From positions 62,001 to 126,000 of the forward strand of contig NZ_JAOALK010000053.1 of the NCBI RefSeq assembly GCF_025154055.1: a DNA stretch of 64,000 nucleotides, in the 5' to 3' direction. Under the pieces are notes generated by a model. That model was not told where the DNA came from. It searched no databases and was given only the letters and a program-made list of their open reading frames with translations. The DNA is from Aquibacillus koreensis. Its GTDB lineage: Bacteria; Bacillota; Bacilli; Bacillales; Amphibacillaceae. The position numbers were made by a program, and so were the translations under genes. This document shows positions 29,108 through 36,949 of this stretch, in pieces (position 1 is the stretch's first letter; the number at the start of each line of letters is the position of its first letter).

Positions 29108-29500
29108 TTGAAGACAAGACTTTATAACGTTGATCCAGGCTATGTTACCATTACCGAAGCAAGCGAAATAGTGTCTCAATTACTTAGGTTGACAGATAAA
29201 GAGAGCAATACGTATAAGATAAAGATCAGAGAAGATGCCAAGAAGGGACTATTTGGAGGAAAAAAATATAAGAAAAGAATGTATCAGGTCAAAAGAGCTG
29301 ATATTATTCAGTACGCACAGGACATCAAGCGACAGGAACAAGTAGAGATTGACATCGATATAGCACCAAACTCAGAGCGTGTTCATATAAGTAGTAAATT
29401 GCCACATATACCAATTAAAAAGACCATTTTAATCATAGTAGGTTTGCTTATATTATTAAAGTTCGTTGGGGTCAGACACTGTCGAAAAACATTTGGATAG
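29108..29500 (+). CDS. Small protein with C-terminal membrane helix; tail encoded by a REP-like repeat
   Basis: A 130-residue protein starting at TTG with a perfect AAGGAGGG seven bases upstream. Residues 10-75 (TITEASEIVSQLL, then GKKYKKRMYQVKRADIIQYAQ) recall a compact winged-helix/MerR-like DNA-binding fold, but this is only a resemblance. A membrane segment spans about 107-120 (TILIIVGLLILLKFV). The last ten residues, GVRHCRKTFG, come from a REP-like repeat (29468-29500), so the original C-terminus has been replaced or extended. Function unknown. It is divergent from germination operon 2. Confidence 0.72.
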   Translation: MKTRLYNVDPGYVTITEASEIVSQLLRLTDKESNTYKIKIREDAKKGLFGGKKYKKRMYQVKRADIIQYAQDIKRQEQVEIDIDIAPNSERVHISSKLPHIPIKKTILIIVGLLILLKFVGVRHCRKTFG

Positions 29501-29522
29501 ATATTCCACCTGTGGCGGACAT
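29468..29522 (+). repeat. REP-like unit, copy 6 (overlaps a gene end)
   Basis: A degenerate left-facing unit: GGGGTCAGACAC (29468-29479), TGTCGAAAAACA (29480-29491), then TTCCACCTGTGGCGGACA. It differs from consensus at one base in each of the first two blocks. It supplies the last ten codons and stop of the upstream gene. Its facing partner in order along the window is the unit at 32828-32884. Confidence 0.85.
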
Positions 29523-29622
29523 TTTTAGCGTTATATTGTATGACGAGGACATTTGATTATAGTAACAGTTCTCTAGACGTTCCATCTTCTATAAACTTTG
29601 ATAGCATCCAAATTAAATGATT

Positions 29623-29674
29623 AAAAACCCCATCCAGCTTAGTGACTAACGGGTTCGGTTGAGGCGGAGAAAAC
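29623..29674. repeat. Left arm of an inverted repeat flanking the collagen-like gene
   Basis: This segment contains AACCCCATCCAG, CTTAGTGACT and GGGTTCGGTTGAG. Its reverse complement recurs at 31711-31762 with few differences, and weaker similarity continues about 30 bp further inward (TAACATTACTT-like). The two arms enclose the collagen-like gene (30072-31394). They may be ends of a mobile or rearranged segment, or duplicated transcription-end sequences. Confidence 0.6.
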
Positions 29675-29693
29675 ATTAAATAACATTACTTTT

Positions 29694-29730
29694 AGAGGTG
29701 CAATTAGCGTGCTAATTAGCACCTCTTTGT
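29694..29730 (+). terminator. Intrinsic terminator, plus strand
   Basis: AGAGGTGC followed by AATTAGC (29694-29708) pairs with GCTAATT, a bulged A and GCACCTCT (29711-29726), then a T-rich run. The stem has 15 pairs with one bulge. It lies about 190 bp after the small membrane-protein gene. Confidence 0.7.
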
Positions 29731-29762
29731 TTTGCTTATATAACAAATTCTATTAGTCTAAA

Positions 29763-29900
29763 TATCTATTTTAACACCGAAATTAGCACCTATTTTAACA
29801 CCGCTTTTAGCAGCAATGAATGAATTTATTCATGGTTGTTAAAAGCGGTGTTAATTAGCGTGCTAAAACTTATGTTAAAATGGGTGTTAAAACCTATTTT
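29763..29900. repeat. Nested palindrome built of TTAACACC/TTAGCACC motifs
   Basis: The plus strand carries TTTTAACACC (29769), TTAGCACC (29783) and TTAACACCGCTTTTA (29795-29809). Mirror images follow in reverse order: TAAAAGCGGTGTTAA (29840-29854), GTGCTAA (29860-29866) and GGTGTTAAAA (29883-29892). The centre adds ATGAAT...ATTCAT. The result is a multi-layer palindrome of about 130 bp in the non-coding gap 29501-30071. No known RNA class is recognised. Confidence 0.7.
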
Positions 29901-29927
29901 AAATATATGCGATAATAAAAAATGACA

Positions 29928-29963
29928 ACTAAAAGGAGATTGGTTTTCCAATCTCCTTTAGGT
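29928..29963 (-). terminator. Terminator of the collagen-like gene
   Basis: AAAGGAGATTGG (29932-29943) and CCAATCTCCTTT (29948-29959) form a perfect 12-bp stem with a TTTT loop. On the minus strand it is followed by a T-rich tract, about 110 bp after the collagen-like stop codon. The symmetry could serve both strands. Confidence 0.8.
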
Positions 29964-30071
29964 TTTGATATTATGTTCTTCCCTATATAACTAATACAAA
30001 GAAAGGATATGTTTATATTTATTAATCACAAGATGAATACCATACCAAGCATCCAAAAACAGCTATCTGAA

Positions 30072-31394
30072 TTAACTCAACAAAAGCCAATAACAACTAT
30101 TTAACGGAAGATTAGGTGCAACAGGAATTTCTTCTGTATTATACCCTACTATAAAACTAGATGGATTTGTTGCAGTTGCCCACCCTGAACTAAAAGACTG
30201 ATCTACAATTGTATTATTGGAACTGAAAATATTAGTTGTACCAATAAAACTTGAATCAATTCCAACAATCCCTTTTCCTGCAGTGTTTTGAACTGTGTTT
30301 TCATAAACAGCTATAAATTTAAAAATATTAAGGTTTGCATTAAACAGTAAGACAGGAACATTTCCTTCACTAATTGTAGTATTGTTAGTAATATATAACC
30401 CAAAATTTGTACCGGAAAATTCCTCCATTACTAGAAGGTGTCGCAAAGTAAAGGGGGAGGAGTTGTCTTGTATATTATTACTAATTACCAAGTCTCCTTG
30501 AAGTGTGCCTGAATTAACACTTATATTGGTGATGATGATGAAACTACATCTAGTGTTACCTGAATCAGACACAAAGGTATTGTTATCAATAATACTTTGT
30601 CCTGAAGTAGACGAAATAATGATGTACCGATAGCTATTGTTAGGTGCAGCAAGAGGTGCGTAATTAAAGGTGCAATTTGTAATTTGGAACTCGGTCGCTA
30701 TAAGTCCTATACCGAATTCGCATACTGAAATTTCACAATTATCGATATATATTCCGGTTGCTGACAAATTATTTACTCTAATAATGGTTTCAGTTGATGT
30801 TATTGAAGGGAAATTTTGGATTGCTGACATGTTTTGAAAAACAACATTTGATACGGTCACATTAAACATAACGTTTACCGCGTTAGAAGTTGTAATCACG
30901 GTAGTTGCTCCTTTTCCTTGCCCCTCAATCGTCACCGATTTATTAACATTTATGGTCGATGTAATAATAAATGTTTCAGCGTCGAGTAATAACCTATCGC
31001 CATTGTTTGCGGCAGCTAAAGCAGCTTGAATGGTGGTAAATGTTCGAGTTGAACCTACCATCAGTGTGTTCCCTGTTGGTGAAGGGATGGATCTATTTAT
31101 TGGTGGGATAGGTTGAGTTAGTTTAAAAAATGTTTCCCCAGTGGATAGATCAATATAAATATCTTCCGTATTACCGATGTCGCATGTTGGGGTTCCAACT
31201 CCTGTTAAAACTGGTGTCCCTGCTGGTCCTTGTGGTCCTTCTGGTCCTGGTGGGCCTTGTGGTCCTGGTGGTCCTTGTGGTCCTGGAGGTCCTGGTGGAC
31301 AAAAACATTTTTTCTTTTTTACTTTTACTTTTTGTATAGGATAAATTGGACAGCGCCTCTGGATTTTTCGGGTATAAGGCTTATAACTAGTCAT
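30072..31394 (-). CDS. Collagen-like repeat protein with beta-helix domain, probable spore-surface protein
   Basis: A 440-residue protein without a signal peptide. A basic, Cys-containing head (residues 1-32) precedes nine Gly-x-y triplets ([14 protein letters not shown] and onward, about 33-61). After a linker, residues about 105-410 form a right-handed beta-helix, pectate-lyase-like: the [20 protein letters not shown] entry motif, then repeated I-x-N-N/T coils. The architecture resembles exosporium or coat filament proteins of Bacillaceae, which need no Sec signal because the mother cell makes them. A CATAnnnTA box precedes it. The gene is flanked by inverted repeats and lies next to the RAYT. 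Confidence 0.8.
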   Translation of the reverse strand: MTSYKPYTRKIQRRCPIYPIQKVKVKKKKCFCPPGPPGPQGPPGPQGPPGPEGPQGPAGTPVLTGVGTPTCDIGNTEDIYIDLSTGETFFKLTQPIPPINRSIPSPTGNTLMVGSTRTFTTIQAALAAANNGDRLLLDAETFIITSTINVNKSVTIEGQGKGATTVITTSNAVNVMFNVTVSNVVFQNMSAIQNFPSITSTETIIRVNNLSATGIYIDNCEISVCEFGIGLIATEFQITNCTFNYAPLAAPNNSYRYIIISSTSGQSIIDNNTFVSDSGNTRCSFIIITNISVNSGTLQGDLVISNNIQDNSSPFTLRHLLVMEEFSGTNFGLYITNNTTISEGNVPVLLFNANLNIFKFIAVYENTVQNTAGKGIVGIDSSFIGTTNIFSSNNTIVDQSFSSGWATATNPSSFIVGYNTEEIPVAPNLPLNSCYWLLLS

Positions 31395-31421
31395 AAGATC
31401 ACCTCATAGAAAGTTTTAATT

Positions 31422-31430
31422 TATACTATG
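31422..31430 (-). promoter_or_regulatory. Possible sigma-K -10 box of the collagen-like gene
   Basis: On the minus strand the sequence reads CATAGTATA, an exact CATAnnnTA match to late mother-cell sigma-K -10 elements, about 30 bp before the start codon. The expected AC at -35 is not present at ideal spacing, so confidence is limited. It agrees with a spore-coat or exosporium role. Confidence 0.4.
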
Positions 31431-31601
31431 TTGGTAACTTATTAGGGGAAGGGCACGTATCTCTTAATTATTATACTAAAATTCACTGAATAGGATTTTC
31501 ATTGAATTGGAAATTATCTTCAACATTACTGGCAGTTTAAGATCAACACTTCACATTCCCACCTGATTATATTATTAATCGGAAAGCAATTCCCAAATAT
31601 A

Positions 31602-31631
31602 ACAAAAAACAGACCAAAGATTTAGTCTGCT
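31602..31631 (-). terminator. Terminator downstream of the RAYT gene
   Basis: On the minus strand CAGAC pairs with GTCTG across a short A/T loop and is followed by six T (A-run at 31604-31609). It lies about 230 bp after the RAYT stop. The stem is short, so efficiency is uncertain. Confidence 0.5.
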
Positions 31632-31710
31632 ATTTTCCTTGATAATTAACTTGTTATTCAACATGATAATTGAGTATTTAGAAGTGATGTTACTTTCGTT
31701 TCTAATTACA

Positions 31711-31762
31711 GTTTTCTCCCTCTCAACCGAACCCGATAGCTTAGTGACTGGATGGGGTTTCA
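31711..31762. repeat. Right arm of an inverted repeat flanking the collagen-like gene
   Basis: Contains CTCAACCGAACCCGATAGC, CTTAGTGACT and CTGGATGGGGTTT, the reverse complement of the 29623-29674 arm. It lies between the collagen-like gene and the RAYT. The remaining 31395-31861 gap is AT-rich with no coding signal beyond this arm, the RAYT terminator and the sigma-K-like box. Confidence 0.6.
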
Positions 31763-31861
31763 TTGTTTTTTTGCAACTGCGGCTTATACTTCCACCAATT
31801 TTATTTTTCCAAGACAGATGTCAATGGAGTAGGAAATAACATGACAAAAAGTGGACCAAAT

Positions 31862-32464
31862 CTATTTAATAAAGTGCTCTTCACTATATAACTCACCTCT
31901 ATTCAAAGTTGTGTAGCTAAACGCTTCTTTTACATCAGCATGTAAAAATTGAAGATAGTTTTCCTCTTTAGGAGCTGGGAAAAATGTGAAGATCCGATCC
32001 GTAGTAACTAATGCATTTGGATCAAAGTTTATATAATTGTGGTAACTACTCCAGCTATATTCACTCAATTCCTGAACCATATTGGCACGAATCGGATTTA
32101 GATGAATATATTTATTTACTTCTAATTCATATTCGACTGTATCCAATAGCTCTGATCCATACCGACCTTCAAATACATGGCCAGAGTAGTCATATTTCTT
32201 ATTAAAATATGTGGCATACTGTGAATGAAGATATCTCATAATTGTTCCTGTAGGGTGATCGAGGGGTTCTATTTGAAGATGGATGTGGTTTGTCATGAGG
32301 CAATAGGTATGGAGAATAAACGGATAAAATAGCATTGTTTCCTTTAATATTTGTAAATAGACCAGTCGATCCTCCTCGTCATGAAACAGGGACATCCTTC
32401 TAATTCCACGACTAGTAATATGAAACTTGGTTCCGGGATACCATATGCGCTTTTTCCTCGGCAA
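31862..32464 (-). CDS. REP-associated tyrosine transposase (Y1/HUH, RAYT)
   Basis: A single-strand DNA transposase of the IS200-like Y1 superfamily, about 200 residues. It has the RAYT-type N-terminus (RKKRIWYPGTKFHITSRG), the HUH metal motif HIH in LMTNHIHLQ, and candidate catalytic Tyr residues in YLHSQYATYFNKKY, followed by the RAYT-typical GHVFEGRYGS and YIHLNPIRA. The start is a TTG with AAGGAGG eight bases upstream; the frame is open to an ATG at 32506 without such a site. A REP-like unit lies about 365 bp upstream. The enzyme is the likely mover of the window's REP family. Confidence 0.9.
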   Translation of the reverse strand: MPRKKRIWYPGTKFHITSRGIRRMSLFHDEEDRLVYLQILKETMLFYPFILHTYCLMTNHIHLQIEPLDHPTGTIMRYLHSQYATYFNKKYDYSGHVFEGRYGSELLDTVEYELEVNKYIHLNPIRANMVQELSEYSWSSYHNYINFDPNALVTTDRIFTFFPAPKEENYLQFLHADVKEAFSYTTLNRGELYSEEHFIK

Positions 32465-32732
32465 AGGGATTACCTCCTTTAGTATCTTTGTTCTCTCGTC
32501 CAGCACGCTTATCTAAGTGCTTAATTTTCTACCTCAAGCTTGGTATATCAGATTGGAGTGATTCGCTATTTCCATTATTTCTTGTTGTTCTTCCTTTAAT
32601 AACACCATTTCAATCAGTGGTTCATTTCATACTTCCTCCATTGTTTTCTTTTTTAAAACTTATATTATCATACGGAAATAGTGCTAACAATTAATCATTT
32701 AACCAAAATAATGGAGCATTTAGTTATCGAAA

Positions 32733-32807
32733 TCATAATATTGCCACGTGAAAAACGACAGATCTATCCTCTTCTTCATGTGAAATGGAAATTATTACTT
32801 CTTTCAT
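32733..32807 (-). CDS. Candidate 24-residue leader peptide of the RAYT element
   Basis: An ATG with GGAGG eight bases upstream opens a 24-codon frame (MKEVIISISHEEEDRSVVF, then HVAIL). It lies between the REP-like unit and the RAYT. The corresponding position in the decayed element at 49700-49770 keeps the same codon phase and the pattern K-x-x-I-I-x-x-S-H-x-E-x-x-R. That conservation is the main argument that it is, or was, translated. Confidence 0.35.
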   Translation of the reverse strand: MKEVIISISHEEEDRSVVFHVAIL

Positions 32808-32827
32808 TTTAAATTCCTCCCATCTAA

Positions 32828-32884
32828 TTTGTCCTCTCCACAAGGACAAATTGATAGATTTGTCTTTCGACAGGGTCTGACCCC
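32828..32884 (-). repeat. REP-like unit, copy 7 (next to RAYT)
   Basis: Plus-strand layout: TTTGTCC (32828-32834) and GGACAAA (32844-32850) form hairpin 3, then TGTCTTTCGACA (32861-32872) and GGGTCTGACCCC (32873-32884). This is a near-consensus copy, and it lies upstream of the RAYT gene in the same segment. Confidence 0.93.
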
Positions 32885-33270
32885 ATAAATAGGAACAATA
32901 GCATATCACTCCAAATTACTACAAACACTGTATTATTTTTATGTGATTATTTTCTTACAACATGTACGTTTGTTCCTCATTTATATGTCAGGAGCTCAAG
33001 TAACAGGACCTTAAGTTCTATTTCTAATTTATCCTTCCGTCAAATTTGAAACTCTTCATAAGAAAAATAGTAATTTAAACATAAAACCTCAATGTGTCCA
33101 TCAACTTTTATTAAAATTGGCATTTAAAATATGGAGGAATATTGTCAAATGTGATTATAAATGCGAAAAAAAAGTCGTTCCTATAGTATTAATTATTTAT
33201 ATCACTGTACCCTCAGGCATTATGAGGCCATTTTGACGAGTTACTGTTTGTAAGCTAGGATAAAAGTGAT
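32885..33270. other. Non-coding AT-rich gap before the xylanase leader
   Basis: No open frame with a ribosome binding site, RNA gene or repeat could be supported here. It separates the RAYT element from the palindrome-rich leader of the xylanase gene. Confidence 0.4.
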
Positions 33271-33445
33271 TCATGGCCATGAGTCATAAACAAAATAATG
33301 AAACCCCTTACAAAAGGGTCATTATGTTATGTATGTGGAGAATGACCATATACATAATTACTTCGTCTTACTAGAATTCTAGTCTAGAAAAATACAACAA
33401 AAGACCCTCTCGATCATCTTTAGATGACTAACAATCATTTGTTAG
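33271..33445. repeat. Cluster of six palindromes upstream of the xylanase gene
   Basis: Six hairpin-capable sequences follow each other in 175 bp: TCATGGCCATGA (33271); ATAATGA...TCATTAT (33295-33325); TTATGTATGTGG...CCATATACATAA (33327-33357, one mismatch); ACTAGAATTCTAGT (33370-33383); TCATCTTTAGATGA (33415-33428); and CTAACAA...TTGTTAG (33428-33445). The block ends about 70 bp before the xylanase start. Operators or a structured leader RNA are both possible. Confidence 0.6.
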
Positions 33446-33516
33446 CGTTATTGCTTAAAACCGTTTTGTTCTGAAAATAAGAAAAAATCTAAATTATCCA
33501 AAATGGAGGAATACAA

Positions 33517-34620
33517 TTGAAAAAAAGTAGATGGCTGTTATTCACATTAATCTTAGTTTGTCTTGCACTAGTATTACCAATAAGTGTAAGTGCTGCAGTT
33601 ACAAGTAATGAGACTGGAACGCATGGCGGCTATAACTATGAATTTTGGAAGGATACTGGTGGATCTGGCAGTATGACACTTAATAGTGGTGGTACGTTCA
33701 GTGCCGAGTGGAGTAATGTTGGAAACATATTATTCCGTAAAGGCAAGAAGTTCGATGAAACACAGTCACACCAACAAATTGGAAACATGTCGATAGACTT
33801 TGGTGCTAACTACCAGCCTAACGGTAATTCGTATCTAACTGTCTATGGTTGGACAGTAGATCCACTTGTTGAATTTTACATCGTCGAAAGTTGGGGCAAC
33901 TGGCGTCCACCAGGTGCAACAGCAAAGGGTACTATTAACGTTGACGGCGGTACCTATGACATATACGAGACAACTAGAACTAACCAGCCATCCATCCGAG
34001 GTACACAAACTTTCCAACAATATTGGAGTGTCCGCAGATCTAAACGTACGAGCGGAACGATATCAGTTAGTGAACATTTCAAAAAGTGGGAAAGTCTAGG
34101 AATGGAAATGGGTAATATGTATGAAGTGGCACTTACAGTAGAGGGCTATCAAAGCAGCGGAAGTGCTGATGTATATCGTAACAACCTAACGATCGGAGGT
34201 AGCTCCGGCGGCGGTGGTAACGATGGTGGTGGCTCTGGCGGCGATGGTGGAAGTGGAAATGCTACGGTAGTTCAAGCAGAGAGCATGTCGAAAAGTGGTC
34301 AGTACACTGGGAATATTAGCTCGCCGTTTAACGGAGTTGCTCTTTACGCGAACAATGACTCTGTAAAGTACACGCAGTATTTTTCAAGCGGTACACATAG
34401 TTTCTCACTTCGAGGTGCTTCCAATAATTCCAACATGGCTAGAGTGGATCTAAGGATTGGCGGGCAGTACAAGGGTACATTCTATTACGGCGGTAGCTAT
34501 CCTGCAGTCTATACAATAGACAATGTTAGCCATGGAACAGGCAACCAAGAAATAGAGCTAATTGTAACGTCCGATGATGGAAATTGGGATGCTTTTGTTG
34601 ATTATTTAGAAATCAATTAA
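33517..34620 (+). CDS. Secreted GH11 endo-1,4-beta-xylanase with CBM36
   Basis: A 367-residue extracellular xylanase. Signal peptide about 1-28 (ending VSAA), GH11 jelly-roll about 30-225, Gly/Ser-rich linker (about 228-250), then a C-terminal CBM36 calcium-dependent xylan-binding module (about 250-367). GH11 marks are YNYEFWKD, the nucleophile Glu region ([10 protein letters not shown]) and the acid/base Glu region ([14 protein letters not shown]). This arrangement is known from alkaliphilic Bacillus xylanases. The ribosome binding site is GGAGG. It is monocistronic, closed by a strong terminator. Confidence 0.95.
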   Translation: MKKSRWLLFTLILVCLALVLPISVSAAVTSNETGTHGGYNYEFWKDTGGSGSMTLNSGGTFSAEWSNVGNILFRKGKKFDETQSHQQIGNMSIDFGANYQPNGNSYLTVYGWTVDPLVEFYIVESWGNWRPPGATAKGTINVDGGTYDIYETTRTNQPSIRGTQTFQQYWSVRRSKRTSGTISVSEHFKKWESLGMEMGNMYEVALTVEGYQSSGSADVYRNNLTIGGSSGGGGNDGGGSGGDGGSGNATVVQAESMSKSGQYTGNISSPFNGVALYANNDSVKYTQYFSSGTHSFSLRGASNNSNMARVDLRIGGQYKGTFYYGGSYPAVYTIDNVSHGTGNQEIELIVTSDDGNWDAFVDYLEIN

Positions 34621-34661
34621 TATTTCATCTACGAACTAGATCTTGAATAATTGTTGCTTAA

Positions 34662-34703
34662 AGTAAATCCCGACGAGGAAACCTCGTCGGGATTTACTGT
34701 TTT
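34662..34703 (+). terminator. Strong terminator after the xylanase gene
   Basis: AGTAAATCCCGACGAGG (34662-34678) and CCTCGTCGGGATTTACT (34682-34698) make a perfect 17-bp stem with an AAA loop, followed by GTTTTAA. It ends the xylanase transcript and lies just before a REP-like unit. Confidence 0.92.
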
Positions 34704-34708
34704 AATCT

Positions 34709-34763
34709 GTCCTCTGTCGAAAGACAAATCTATTGATTTGTCTTTCGACAGGGTCTGACCCCC
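34709..34763 (-). repeat. REP-like unit, copy 8 (overlaps the MFS gene end)
   Basis: GGGGTCAGACCC and TGTCGAAAGACA on the minus strand (34762-34739 region) are followed by a second, mirror-image copy of the middle block. TGTCGAAAGACAAAT (34715-34729) and ATTTGTCTTTCGACA (34736-34750) form a perfect 15-bp inverted repeat. The unit encodes the last residues and the stop codon of the MFS transporter. Confidence 0.92.
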
Positions 34764-36199
34764 TTAGAGACTATCAAATAAAACATTACGATGATCGTTA
34801 AACTTGCCACTAGCCAGAAAAAGCTCTGAAAGCCTAACAGAACATTGTCTAATTGATTTTTGGTCCCGCTTATCATCCAGTCTGTGATGGAACCACTCAC
34901 CCACATATTCATGAATGTCACGCCAATCGCTGTACCTAGCGCCATTCCTAGATTACGCAACAAAGCAACCGTACTACTGATAATTCCTAAATATTGAAAC
35001 GATACATTTCCTATAATCAAGCTATAATTCGGAGAAGTCAAAACACCCATGGATAACCCAAGTACACAAAGTAAGGTAGCGACAGTCCAAACTGGTGTTG
35101 AGGATGACATAAAACTTAACCCTATTAAACTCAAAATCATCATCAATAAACCAACAACAACAACTTGATAACTTCCATATCGATCAGAAAGTGAACCACT
35201 GATCGGTCCAACGATTGCTAAAAATAATGGATATGCCATTAGTAAAATCCCAGCCATGGAAGAAGTCGTATCCAAGATTCCAATTAAAAAGAAAGGCACT
35301 ACTACCATTGCAGAGAAAGTTGCCATATAACTCACAACAATGATTAAACTTCCCGCTTTGACAATGGGTGGAGATAATACTTTCAATTGAATAAACGGGT
35401 ATTTAATTTTTTTAACCCTAACGAAGAATAATCCTAGACTAACCAGTCCAACTACCATAAGAGGAATTAGATATTTGCTAAATCCCACTTCCCCAATTTG
35501 ATTTAGAACAAAAATAATGGTTGTCATCGCAATACCAAACAATCCTGCACCCAAATAATCAAAAACTGAAGTATTTCCTGTAGGCTCATCCTTTGGTACA
35601 AAACGGATTGCCATCATGAATACCAAGATAATAATCGGCACTTGGATCCAAAATAATACATGCCAGGAGAACAAATTAATCAAAACGCCACCTGTTGACG
35701 GACCAAGTAAAGCACCCAATCCAACTGCAGTGCCAACAATACCGAGCGCCTTACCTCTGCTTTCATCAGAAAAAGACGCAGTGATAATTGCCATATTTGC
35801 AGCTTGAAGCATGGCAGCACCAATCCCTTGAATGATCCTCGCAGCTAATAAAAAGCCTAACGAATACGATAATGCGGAAAGTAGCGCACCAATTCCAAAC
35901 ACCAAATATCCAGCATTATGTATCCGTTTTCTTCCATAAATATCACTGAGCTTCCCCATTATAGGTAACCCTAGCATCACGGCCAGTAGATAGCCAGTAA
36001 CAATCCACTGCGTCACACTTAAGGACGCTTGAAAGGACAAGGACAACTCTGGTAAAGCAATATTTACAAGACCTGCTGAAAAGTGAGATAAGAAAGCACC
36101 AGGACACACAGACAGAAGGATAAGAATGGATGGAACCTTTTGATCTGTTAACATTCTCGGTTTAACAAGAATAGCTTGGTTAGAACTAGATTTTTTCAT
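34730..36199 (-). CDS. DHA2-family MFS drug/proton antiporter
   Basis: About 489 residues with 14 predicted helices, of the EmrB/QacA type: GYLLAVMLGLPIMGKLSDIYGRKR (motif A) near the N-terminus and LGPSTGGVL (motif C) around residue 165. I prefer the ATG at 36199, with GGGTGA upstream, over the in-frame GTG at 36208. The C-terminal tail GVRPCRKTNQ is encoded by a REP-like unit rather than by family-conserved sequence. It follows the isochorismatase-like gene by about 20 bp and probably exports a small amphiphilic compound. Confidence 0.9.
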   Translation of the reverse strand: MKKSSSNQAILVKPRMLTDQKVPSILILLSVCPGAFLSHFSAGLVNIALPELSLSFQASLSVTQWIVTGYLLAVMLGLPIMGKLSDIYGRKRIHNAGYLVFGIGALLSALSYSLGFLLAARIIQGIGAAMLQAANMAIITASFSDESRGKALGIVGTAVGLGALLGPSTGGVLINLFSWHVLFWIQVPIIILVFMMAIRFVPKDEPTGNTSVFDYLGAGLFGIAMTTIIFVLNQIGEVGFSKYLIPLMVVGLVSLGLFFVRVKKIKYPFIQLKVLSPPIVKAGSLIIVVSYMATFSAMVVVPFFLIGILDTTSSMAGILLMAYPLFLAIVGPISGSLSDRYGSYQVVVVGLLMMILSLIGLSFMSSSTPVWTVATLLCVLGLSMGVLTSPNYSLIIGNVSFQYLGIISSTVALLRNLGMALGTAIGVTFMNMWVSGSITDWMISGTKNQLDNVLLGFQSFFWLVASLTIIVMFYLIVSKGVRPCRKTNQ

Positions 36200-36220
36200 G
36201 ACAATCACCCACTTTTACAT

Positions 36221-36850
36221 CTACAAGGTTGAAGCGACCTTCCGATCACCAGACCACTCACTCAACACGTCCGTTGATACAGTTGTTGTTCCGAAAAAAT
36301 CATCAATATTTTTTAACGTCATGTTGTGCGCTTCTTCAGAGTACGCTGCACAGCAATCAGAAAGCATTAAGACATCATAATCTAACATAAAACCATCGCG
36401 TGCCGTAGATTCCACACAAACATTGGTACTAACACCCGTCATTAATAGTGTCTTTATATTTTTTGTCCGTAAAACTGAATCTAATCTCGTGTTAATAAAA
36501 GCACTATAACGATGTTTAATCACGACAATATCATTCTCTGGGTTCACTTCATAGAAATCCGCGCCCCACGTATCCTTTCGACAGACTCCCGTATCACTTC
36601 GCTCCTTAAACCTTCTCATCCAAGTTGCCGAATCTGTACTATTTTCATGAATCGTTTGAATGAAAATAACAGTTGCCCCTACTTCTCTAGCCTGTTTGAT
36701 CAATTGGTTCAAGGGGCTGATTATGTCATCTACCATGCCAATGTTCGCACCTTGCTTAGCTAGGCTTCCGTCTGGATGACAAAAGTCGTTCTGAACATCT
36801 ACTACAATTAATGCTGTTTGGGTTGGGTCTATTCTGTTAAATAATTTCAT
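36221..36850 (-). CDS. Isochorismatase-family cysteine hydrolase
   Basis: About 209 residues from the ATG at 36850, which has AAGGAGAGG ahead of it; the longer frame to 36913 is not needed. The catalytic triad of the family is visible: Asp in VVDVQNDF, Lys in the IVIKHRYSAF segment and Cys in MTGVSTNVCVESTARDG. Relatives hydrolyse nicotinamide, N-carbamoylsarcosine or ureidoacrylate. Next to an NMT1-type importer, a nitrogen-containing ring or carbamoyl compound is a plausible substrate, but this is inference. Confidence 0.88.
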   Translation of the reverse strand: MKLFNRIDPTQTALIVVDVQNDFCHPDGSLAKQGANIGMVDDIISPLNQLIKQAREVGATVIFIQTIHENSTDSATWMRRFKERSDTGVCRKDTWGADFYEVNPENDIVVIKHRYSAFINTRLDSVLRTKNIKTLLMTGVSTNVCVESTARDGFMLDYDVLMLSDCCAAYSEEAHNMTLKNIDDFFGTTTVSTDVLSEWSGDRKVASTL

Positions 36851-36949
36851 TTTTTTAACACCTCTCCTTAATTTTTGGAGTATGGGCGAAAATGGATATC
36901 CACCCATACTCATCTCACTTCAGTTCTTGCACGATCCGCAGATCTATTG

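Noticed and set aside
31130-31339. Plus-strand open frame opposite the collagen-like gene
   Set aside because: It is the antisense of Gly-x-y triplets (a Val/Leu-rich string) and has no ribosome binding site.
29468-32884. A classical insertion sequence or prophage spanning this region
   Set aside because: No DDE transposase, integrase, target-site duplication or phage structural gene is visible; only the Y1-type RAYT and REP-like ends are supported.
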